DNA of 64,000 nt from assembly GCA_015680685.1 (NCBI GenBank), contig MNCI01015561.1, positions 879,905 to 943,904 of the forward strand, read 5' to 3'. Shown here piece after piece: positions 56,981-64,000 of this stretch (position 1 is its first letter; each line of letters begins with the position of its first letter). The notes under the pieces are model-generated. The model was given only the letters and a program-made list of their open reading frames with translations. It was not told the origin of the DNA and did no database searches. Made by a program: the position numbers and the translations under genes. This DNA comes from Gnetum montanum (taxonomy: Eukaryota; Streptophyta; Gnetopsida; Gnetales; Gnetaceae).

Positions 56981-57194
56981 ATTGGCTTGGGAACTTTTAT
57001 TTCAATCACCGTTCGTAATTTATATGTGAAGTCATTTTATCTCCTATGGTTTTTTTTATGGAAACGCTACCACGGGATTTTGCTTATTTGACAGTGTCGT
57101 ATTTTGAGACCATCTTTCTCTCGTTTATCTTTAAATCAAAGAAAGAAGTTATAGCGAAACCTTAATTTTTAAGTTAGTGTGGTTTTTTGTTCAG

Positions 57195-57276
57195 GGTTGG
57201 CATTCTAAGAGAGTTTGGTTGAAGAATCATATATCATTCGATCTTTTAGTTTTCCAGTACTTCGTTGCCTGACAAG
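57195..57276 (+). other. 5' UTR end of the cytidine deaminase transcript
   Basis: Eighty-two nt between the likely acceptor (TTCAG, 57194) and the ATG. No upstream ATG lies within it in a strong context except ATCATAT-type weak ones. Confidence 0.4.
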
Positions 57277-58209
57277 ATGGGGGGTTGTTCTCCTTTTGTT
57301 ATTGAGCCTAATGAAGGCAAGCGAGCTTGTGAAGAGTCTGGGCTTTCTGAAAGTGAGTATCTTGCTTCTTTGGTGAAACCTACTCAAATGTTGGCAAGGC
57401 CCCCCATCTCTAATTTTCGTGTTGGAGCTGTGGGGATTGGATCAAGTGGGCGGATATATAGGGGAGTTAACCTAGAATTCGAGGGTCTTCCTCTGTGTAA
57501 TTCTGTTCATGCTGAACAGTTCTTGGTAGCCAATGCTGCACAACACGGAGAGTATAAGTTAAAATTCATTGCAGTGTCGGCAGCTCCATGTGGACATTGT
57601 AGACAATTTCTGCAGGAAGTTTGCGGTGCCATTGAGTTGAACTTATTGATTGCTGATAAGCATGCAGAAACCCAGCTTCTCTCATATTTTCTCCCTCACA
57701 GATTTGGTCCAGATGATTTGGCTGAGACCACACCTCTTGTTTTTGAAACTCACAACAATGGCCTAGTTCTCCAACAGATGAGCATTCCTTCGTCGGATCC
57801 CACTCTGGACCTTTGCAACGGTGAAGAAGTTGAAATGGATAGTGGTATTTATCGTTATACAAGTACAGAGATCCTGGGAAGGCTCAGAGAAGCAGCTTAT
57901 GAAGCTGCAAATATGGCACATGCTCCCTACAGTAAGTGTCCTTCAGGAGTAGCTTTTTTCACTAATAAAAGCAAGATTTTTAGTGGATTTTATATCGAGT
58001 CAGCAGCATACAATCCAAGTCTCTCTCCGCTTCAAGCAGCAATCGTTTCATTTATTTGTCAAGGTAGTGGAAATTATAATGATCTTGTACATGCGGTGTT
58101 GGTAGAGAAGGAATCGGCCATTGTGCAACAAAGTGACACCGTCAGGTTGGCTTTGCAAAAGATTGCCCCAAAATGTTCCTTCCATCTGTTTCACTGCCAA
58201 TCAAAATGA
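57277..58209 (+). CDS. CDA1: Cytidine deaminase (plant CDA type), intact
   Basis: Hydrolytic deamination of cytidine and deoxycytidine to uridine and deoxyuridine in pyrimidine salvage, normally cytosolic and homodimeric. 310 residues, close to the ~301 of Arabidopsis CDA1. The N-terminal catalytic domain (about 35-135) carries the zinc site: H78-A-E80 in NSVHAEQF, with E80 the proton-shuttling Glu, and the PCGHC motif with C105 and C108. The substrate-binding N46-F-R-V-G-A-V and SSGRIYRGVN are present. The C-terminal deaminase-like domain (about 193-308) has YSKCPSGVAF, ESAAYNPSLSPLQAA and FHCQSK, as in plant enzymes, without the zinc ligands. The start is the ATG at 57277 (AAGATGG, purine at -3, G at +4); the frame is open 12 nt further upstream but without an ATG. 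The coding sequence has no intron. The body matches plant CDA strongly; symbol by similarity. Confidence 0.95.
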   Translation: MGGCSPFVIEPNEGKRACEESGLSESEYLASLVKPTQMLARPPISNFRVGAVGIGSSGRIYRGVNLEFEGLPLCNSVHAEQFLVANAAQHGEYKLKFIAVSAAPCGHCRQFLQEVCGAIELNLLIADKHAETQLLSYFLPHRFGPDDLAETTPLVFETHNNGLVLQQMSIPSSDPTLDLCNGEEVEMDSGIYRYTSTEILGRLREAAYEAANMAHAPYSKCPSGVAFFTNKSKIFSGFYIESAAYNPSLSPLQAAIVSFICQGSGNYNDLVHAVLVEKESAIVQQSDTVRLALQKIAPKCSFHLFHCQSK

Positions 58210-58375
58210 GTTGTTCGGACATGTGTGGTGTTCCATGCTCTCTTCGTGGCCTACCAGTTTCTCCAGTTGAACACATTCTGCATGATGTATGTCCAACATT
58301 GTAAATATTGAAAATTCTATTTGTATATCGAACTATTCCAGGTTCAATTTTAGCATTCAGAAGCATGGCCAACAG

Positions 58376-58381
58376 AATAAA
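58376..58381 (+). promoter_or_regulatory. Poly(A) signal of the cytidine deaminase gene
   Basis: AATAAA lies 167 nt after the stop codon, with a TTGTAAATATTG (UGUA-like) element upstream near 58298. Likely 3' end near 58400. Confidence 0.5.
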
Positions 58382-59400
58382 ATATTCAACCTGATTTTAC
58401 TATAGAAATGCTGTCACTTGCACTGAAAATAGAAGAAGCTGCAAGGCGACTCATGGCGGAGGGCAGCTGGTGCAATTCACAAAGGTATATTTGTAATTGT
58501 AATTTGAATGAAACAGATTTTCATCAACTCACGTATGTATGGAACGATCGAAAGACTGTTACGCAACAAATGGCCCATGTACACGCATAAGGATGCATTC
58601 TATGATAATTGTCTAACTGAAGTTCTCTGTTTAGATGGTTTCAAAGGGGGACCCAAGTTTGTCCTTTTGTAAACACCTTGAACATGAATAGAATCTTGAT
58701 ATTTGTTTCGTCTCACAGGTAAATTCCTTTCCTGTTGAAGATTATTATCCAACACCAATGATGGTAAATATGTTGGATGACTTATTTATTTAGTTATTGG
58801 GAAGCCTATCATGTTAATTTAGCTAGCTTTGGCTTAAATGCTAGAACTTGGTTGTGATATGTGGGGGGTGGGGGTGGGTGGGTGTGGGATAAAATTTCTG
58901 CTAAACCGATTAACTGAACCGAACTGGTATTTTTGTGTAGGGTTTGAGTATTTAAATTGATTATATGTAAACCGATAAACCGATCCAAACGAATTACATA
59001 TATATGGCACCTACCGTTCACCGTATAACATAAAATAAGTTCAATCCCTCTTATTTACTGCAAATAACCCAAATCAAATCTTGCCCATCAATTGAAGATC
59101 TAACTTTTTATTATTTGTCATTCATCAAATGTTTAATTTTTTTTTCATTTTTTATCCATTAAGCAAAAATCCTAGGGTTTAGTTTTTTCATGCTTCACTT
59201 TTTTCAACTGTACATGTTGCCAACTTATTGTACTAGTTTTTTTTCAGAAAATTTTGGCCTGTTCTTGACTCTCTTATCTCTATGTTGTGGCTGGTAATTG
59301 TGGCATCAATGATTAGGTTGGCAACGTTTTTTTCTTGAAGACGTTGCTGAAAAGCAACATCTTTTAGAATTTGAAGAGAGGTCATAGTTATGCTCTTGTT
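58382..59400. other. Intergenic DNA with a G-rich run
   Basis: No gene seen; a 60-residue frame at 58408-58590 has no family signature. 58862-58888 is five G runs (6, 5, 3, 3, 3) with one-base loops, a strong G-quadruplex pattern. 58911-58985 has repeated ACCGA words (AACCGATTAACTGAACCGAA and AAACCGATAAACCGATCC). Confidence 0.5.
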
Positions 59401-59403
59401 GGA

Positions 59404-59556
59404 AAATAATTGCCCACTGAAGTTACAAAAAATAATTGCCCACTGAAGTTACAAATAGAGTAGATAATTGCCCACTGAAGTTACAAAAAATAATTGCCCA
59501 CTGAAGTTACAAATAGAGTAGATAATTGCCCACTGAAGTTACAAATAGAGTAGATA
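59404..59556. repeat. Minisatellite, five copies
   Basis: Five copies of ATAATTGCCCACTGAAGTTA, followed by CAAA and either an A-rich spacer (27-bp unit) or TAGAGTAG (34-bp unit). The units are nearly identical, so the array is young. Confidence 0.9.
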
Positions 59557-59599
59557 ACTTCTTGGTGTTGAGGATAGCACCATAAGCACTGCCATATGT

Positions 59600-59800
59600 A
59601 CCTACAATGAACATAGTTAACAACATACATTGGTAAAAGTAAAGATAAACATAACATAACATTGTCTCTTGTTAATCTTACAATGAACATGGTTAACCAT
59701 ATGCATTGGTAGAAGTAAAGCCAAACAAAATGAACATAGTTAACAATACACATTGGTAGAAGTAAAGCCAAACAAAATATAACATTGTCTCTTGTCAAGT
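59600..59800. repeat. Degenerate tandem repeat, three copies
   Basis: Copies begin near 59606 (CAATGAACATAGTTAACAAC), 59691 (CAATGAACATGGTTAACCAT) and 59729 (AATGAACATAGTTAACAATA). Each continues with CATTGGTA(A/G)AAGTAAAG, and two continue into TAACATTGTCTCTTGT. Minus-strand open frames through it are by-products. Confidence 0.8.
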
Positions 59801-60171
59801 CTCATGACAGCAAAAGAATTGAATTGTATTGATTTGCACAAAGAAAGGAGATATGAGAACAACTCTTTTGAAACTATGATAATTTTTACTAGTTTTTCTT
59901 AAAAGAAAAAGGAGCTTGATCATAGCTCTTCCGAAGTAATGGTAAGTTTTGTTGGGTTTTTTCTTAAAACTTGTACCCTTGAGATTAATTTACACTAGTA
60001 AAGGTAAAATTAGGCCTACATTTAAGAAGTTGGGGAAGGGGTGTTGGACCTAAAAAATAATCTTAATAAAATTGAAAAATAAAAAAGTTCCTAAAATAAG
60101 TAGATTCATTTGATGTCATGCTTTCACCATTGCTATGCAATGTTGTTTGAAAAAAATAAACACTACATTGA

Positions 60172-60247
60172 CAAGTACTACCATTAACTATTGGTTGTTG
60201 ATAAGCTAAGCACTGCCATTAACTATTGGGTGTTGATAAGCTATGAG
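60172..60247. repeat. Short tandem duplication
   Basis: CCATTAACTATTGG(T/G)TGTTGATAAGCTA occurs twice, 38 bp apart. The remaining bases of 59801-60313 hold nothing I recognise. Confidence 0.75.
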
Positions 60248-60318
60248 TAGTTTCAAATGCTCAACCATCCAAACCTACAAAGGTATATGTATTCCATGAA
60301 AGAATTAGGTTATATACC

Positions 60319-61357
60319 TGATGAGACGCGACCTGCATGTGCCGTGATATCGCGTCTTTCCCTGCGATATCGCGTACGTGATATCGCGGTCCGCCGCCAT
60401 ATCTATAAATAAGAGGCGGCACTCTTTTCATTTCCCAATCCTGGCTAGAAGTAGCGAAGCTCTGGCAGATTGATCACTCCAGAGTTAGAATTTTTCCCAT
60501 GTGCCCGCAGTAGGAGTCCTAGAGTGAACGGCTCTTTATTCGAGCAGCTTGTAACCTGAACCCAAGTTGTGTACGGCAATAAAGACGAACTTGTTTGGAT
60601 AAACCTTGCAGCACGTGGTTTCATTTATTGCTTTATTTCCTGCTTTCCTAGTGCGTTCAAGTACGACTTGATTACGAGCGTCTACGGACGTGTACGGCTA
60701 GTCAAGGAATCGGCTGCTTGACGCAATGCATGAGTACGACTCAATTACGAGCATTGGATGCTTGGTAACCCAGTAGCGTATTCCAGGATTCTGCGCTTGG
60801 TAACTCCCGGGTCTGATGTGTACGGCTAGTTGAGGAATCGGCTGCTCATTGCTAGGCTAGATCGTGTGATAAGTACGACTTAGTTACGAGCACCCACGGG
60901 TGTGTACGGCTGGCTAAGGAATCGGCTGCTTATCACACGTAGGCTAAATAGGTGCCTCAGTACGACCACTTCGAGCACTTGCGTTACGTGTGGCGATCCC
61001 AGTAACGATTAGCGTTTGGTAAGCTGCAGTTGCATAGTTCAGGGTGTGTCCGGTAAGTGGGAACGGATGCTGACGCTAGTTAATTTAGACTTAGATCTTA
61101 GTTAGAGTTAGTTTAGTTTTCTCAACCCTTTCTCCTGGTAGCATAGAAGATAAGCCAAAAATACCAAAAAAATCACATACCTCAGACTTGCTTAACCATA
61201 CACCGTGACACTTACAAGCAAGCCTGGGAAGACAACGAACGATTAACCCCAAGTGTTTCTTGTGGTGTTAAGGCATTTAGTCTGCGGAGTTCGACCGGAT
61301 CCCGCGTGCACGCTCGTATTCGTATGGTTGAGTGTAGGGATACCTCGCCACTCATCA
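60319..61357 (+). mobile_element. Solo LTR, A type (1039 bp)
   Basis: TGATGAGACGCG...CACTCATCA, flanked by a perfect 5-bp duplication ATACC (60314-60318 and 61358-61362). The U3 holds three GATATCGCG words (60344-60389). TATA box CTATAAATAAG is at 60403-60413, the AATAAA signal at 60578-60583. Repeated GTGTACGGCTAG(T/C) and TACGA(C/G)T-type words expand the middle (60660-60960), which makes it longer than the two other solo LTRs. GC content is higher than in the others, so it has lost fewer CpG and looks the least decayed. Confidence 0.95.
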
Positions 61358-61362
61358 ATACC

Positions 61363-62118
61363 TATTACAATGCAATAAGATTGCAAGTTGCTCTCTTCCC
61401 AACCCTATTTGTGCTTGTCATGTAATGTTCCCTATTGCAAGTATTAAAAAGTGTTATGAAGATAAAATTTAATCCTAATTAACTACTAGTACATGGAAAA
61501 TAAAATGTTTAATTGTGATGAGAATCTCCCTCATAGCCCACCATCACACTCTTATATATAGATTAACTATGGGGTGAACCAAGTTATGATTTTCATGGAT
61601 ATGCATTGCGCATATATATATATATATATATATGACAAAATTAACTATGTCAATGCACATGTGTCCACTTCATCTTGTTTCTTCCCATTCTCATTCTCGA
61701 TTTTAATGTTTTTTTTTATGGATTGATTTTTTTATCCTCTACTTCATGTTGTTTTTTTCCTATCCTCAACTTTAACATAGTTTCTACTCTTCCCAACTTC
61801 TTTTTGTTTAGTACCTAAAATATGCATTAAACAAATGTTACTCATGATGACCATAATTGTAAGATTTAGGAAAATTATAATATATAATTAGTTGCATGTA
61901 AGTTTTTCCACCTCTTGCAATACCAATCTAGTTTTACAGTTAAGAAGATTGATTTTGTAAGGGGAGTATTGGAACTTGAAATCAGTGAAACATAGGTACA
62001 TTCCAAGGTTTATAGAAGTTAACACTAAGTTAGCACCTCCTTATTGATTTTATATGCTTAATGAGACTAAGAAAACTAACAAATTATAGCCTAGCTTTTT
62101 AAAAAACAACAACAAAAA
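61363..62118. other. AT-rich intergenic DNA with (TA)n
   Basis: No gene seen. A (AT)11-like run lies at 61612-61633. Confidence 0.5.
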
Positions 62119-62720
62119 AAATAAATAGATTGACAAAATAGAGAGCTTTAGAATATTTTTTAGATTGGGCATCAAAATCTGAAGTCCAATTACAAATGAT
62201 CAATATTACATGCTTATGTATAAATAAGCTTATATTTAAGACACGTTACATTGAAGCATTACTTAACTCAACAAATACAAGAATAATACGTAACATGAAT
62301 ATTATACTTCGACCTACCATCATTTGGTTGTGAAAGAAAACCCCCATTATAAAGTAGGTAACCTAAAATTTGAATGAACACGTATTGTAATTTAAAATCT
62401 ACAGCCAATGACTCATGTACCTTGTCAAAAAGAATAGAATTGGATATCTTATTAATGAGAGAAATAAATAGCCCAACAAAATAGAGAACTGTAGAAATTT
62501 CTTTAGATTGGACATTAAAATTTGAAGTCCAATTACAAATAATCAACACTACATGCTTATGTACAAATAACCCTATATTCAAGGCACATTGCATCATTGA
62601 AGCATTACTTAGCTCAACGAATACAAGAATAGTAACTAACATGAATATTGTACTTTTGTATTACATCATTTGGTTGTGAAGCAAAATGCTTATTGTGAGG
62701 TAGGTAACCTAAAATTCCTT
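62119..62720. repeat. Direct duplication, ~341-bp period
   Basis: 62119-62371 and 62460-62716 share AATAAATAG...ACAAAATAGAGA, TTTAGATTGG, GAAGTCCAATTACAAAT, ACATGCTTATGTA, GAAGCATTACTTA, CATCATTTGGTTGTGAA and GTAGGTAACCTAAAATT in the same order. Open minus-strand frames (62268-62642 and 62614-62856) mirror each other because of the duplication. No known domain. Function unknown; it may be an old transposon fragment. Confidence 0.75.
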
Positions 62721-63869
62721 TTAACATTGTCAAACAAATCCTTTGTGATTTCCTAGACATAATAAAAATGTTTAGTTTGCAATTTCCATTAATAAATTTA
62801 AGATGAATACAAGAAACTAGGGTAAATTTATTTTTTTTTGGAAAAACTAATTCCATCCAAGAAATCCTTCTCTCTCCGTAAAAGAATCATAAGCACAATA
62901 GTTTATTGACTTAGTTGTAAATTTAAATTTAAGCATTCACAAACACATCAACGCTGTAATCGAGGTGTTAGTTTGAGCTGCTGTAATACCATAATTGCAT
63001 GTGACTGTAACATCGATATACCTTGTGAAAAATGTACCTGCGATACTACTTGTGACTTGGCCACTTGGGTGACCCCACCCCATACGCTTAAAAAAACCTG
63101 TGCGTGGCAATGTGGAGTTGCCTTCAGTATAATTGTTTTCTTATTATTATTATAATAAATGATGGAAGGATACGAATAAACTAATTGACGGAATAAATAA
63201 GAGATAAAATTTGGAAAGAGCTGATTGCTTCGAATTTAATCAAGTTGACACCCTTGTGATTACACCTTTGATGTTCACTAACGAAAACAGAATGCAGCTT
63301 TTAATTTTCATGTAAATGTTTTTGCATCAAATCTTACCAGAAGTTAATGTGCCTTTATAAATTTCCAGTATGCATTTCGCGAAAAAGAAGTAGGTAGCCG
63401 ACTTCATTTTCTTTTGTTGAGACAAAGGCGGCATAATGATGAAAAAGAGTTTAAACGCTTTTTCTTTTTTAAATTAAAGAGCCGTTGACGACTATTAGGT
63501 TGGGAATGTGATAACAAATCCACCATAAAATTCCTACTCAAGGCACAAAGTAAATTATAATAACACTTGCCGTATCCGGATAATTTGGATAATGCAAGGA
63601 TGACGTATTAGAGAGGCAGAATAACATTGCCGTCATGGTCTTTGTACACTTATCCAGGTCGGTCACAAAGACAAAGCAGCTCCTCCTCGCCAAAAATCCA
63701 AATTCCTTAATAATGTCTTTCACGGGATGAACCTCTGAAAATGGCCCTCCAGCGCAGCAGCGGCAGCAACCAACCAAATTTATATTTCAAAATTGGCACA
63801 AACACGCAGAATCTTGTGCAACTACGATACATGTTGGAGCAGATCACCTACACAGCGGTTGCAATCCTT
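62721..63869. other. No gene recognised
   Basis: 62721-63400 is AT-rich. From about 63400 the GC content rises and the sequence looks unique, possibly flanking a gene that starts at or beyond the right edge. Short frames on both strands (63538-63777 -, 63741-63947 +) overlap each other and have no domain. Confidence 0.4.
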
Positions 63870-64000
63870 CATCTTCCTTCCTTCCTTCCTTCCATCTTCA
63901 CGTCGCTGCCAAGCTCCGCTTGTACAGCTGCATACATTTCCTCGTAATATCCCGCAGATATGAATTCATCCGTAGCAAACAAGTCGATCGTGCTGCCTGC
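63870..64000 (-). CDS. Possible partial exon at window edge, unknown protein
   Basis: Reading leftwards from 64000 one minus-strand frame is open for about 43 codons: AGSTIDLFATDEFISAGYYE, then EMYAAVQAELGSD, and then a microsatellite-coded basic tail before TGA. The acidic/aromatic composition and GC content look coding, and a GTGAAG donor directly after GSD (63906) could end the exon before the microsatellite. I recognise no family. It starts outside the window. Confidence 0.3.
63871..63893. repeat. (CTTC)n microsatellite
   Basis: CTTCCTTCCTTCCTTCC. In the minus-strand frame below it would encode EGRK repeats. Confidence 0.85.

Larger units (their letters stand above)
53115..57194 (+). other. 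Probable 5' UTR intron region of the cytidine deaminase gene
   Basis: Runs from the GTATGT donor (53115) to the TTTTTTGTTCAG acceptor (57194). T-rich throughout, as in plant introns. It holds a LINE remnant (54230-55330, -), a possible small exon (55856-55903) and a duplicated SINE-like unit (56491-56980). A long 5' UTR intron ahead of an intronless coding sequence is common in plants. Confidence 0.4.

Noticed and set aside
58911-58985. Interstitial telomere repeat
   Set aside because: ACCGA/AAACCGAT words are not the plant TTTAGGG repeat and are too few.
59404-59556. CRISPR-like array
   Set aside because: Repeats are separated by invariant A-rich or TAGAGTAG text, not unique spacers, and this is a plant nuclear genome.
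59481-59798. 105-residue minus-strand frame, Leu/Cys-rich and membrane-like
   Set aside because: It is created by the two tandem repeats at 59404-59800.
62973-63155. Cysteine-rich 60-residue frame (SCCNTIIACDCNIDIPCEKC), metallothionein-like at first sight
   Set aside because: It has no ATG (the open frame begins at TTG), no signal peptide, a hydrophobic end from low-complexity TTATTATTA, and lies in AT-rich non-genic DNA.

Overview
This window is nuclear DNA of a land plant with a large, transposon-dominated genome. The evidence is a plant-type cytidine deaminase, a plant nuclear tRNA-Arg, Athila/Tat-like Ty3/gypsy retrotransposons with a tRNA-Asp-like primer site, a Helitron and tRNA-derived SINEs. 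The repeat density and the several layers of nesting would suit a conifer or another large-genome seed plant, but nothing here fixes the species. One protein-coding gene looks intact (cytidine deaminase, 57277-58209, +) and one tRNA looks intact (tRNA-Arg-CCG, 23651-23723, -). Nearly everything else is mobile DNA in some state of decay.

Layout. 1-6020: decayed Helitron (+) encoding a Rep/PIF1-helicase protein, open at the left window edge, with its 3' end repeated three times. 6040-6422: 383-bp foldback element. 6444-7686: three tandem units of about 0.4 kb. 8239-14742: gypsy element 1 (+), 5' LTR to mid-integrase. 14743-21727: gypsy element 2 (-), joined to element 1 tail to tail. 21728-26089: AT-rich low-copy-looking DNA with the tRNA gene. 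26090-26345: LINE fragment. 26346-31302 continuing at 42096-42639: old gypsy element C (-), carrying a solo LTR (29886-30637). Inside the LTR of C sits the full-length gypsy element B (31303-42090, TSD CTATC). Inside the 5' LTR of B sits another solo LTR (41273-42070, TSD TAGAG). 42857-51558: element D (+), a full-length non-autonomous LTR element with gag and an unusual second ORF but no pol. 51559-52350: SINE-like fragments. About 52680-58400: the cytidine deaminase gene, with a probable two-part 5' UTR intron that contains LINE and SINE sequence. 58400-64000: minisatellites, a third solo LTR (60319-61357, TSD ATACC), a direct duplication, and a possible partial exon at the right edge (-).

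How the parts relate. Elements 1, 2, B, C and D share the primer-site region and gag, and most share the last ~60 bp of the LTR, so they form one superfamily. They differ mainly in U3. Each U3 carries its own self-complementary repeat just upstream of the TATA box: GATATCGC palindromes in A and D, CTCTAA/TTAGAG palindromes in B and element 1, and TTGATG/CATCAA palindromes in C. The target duplications give a clear order: C first, then B, then the solo LTR in B. Three gag copies share the same in-frame UGA, which suggests that these elements spread while depending on a helper. The most interesting signals are the U3 palindrome swapping, the D element with its internal U3-like promoter module and captured ORF, and the tail-to-tail chimera at 14742.
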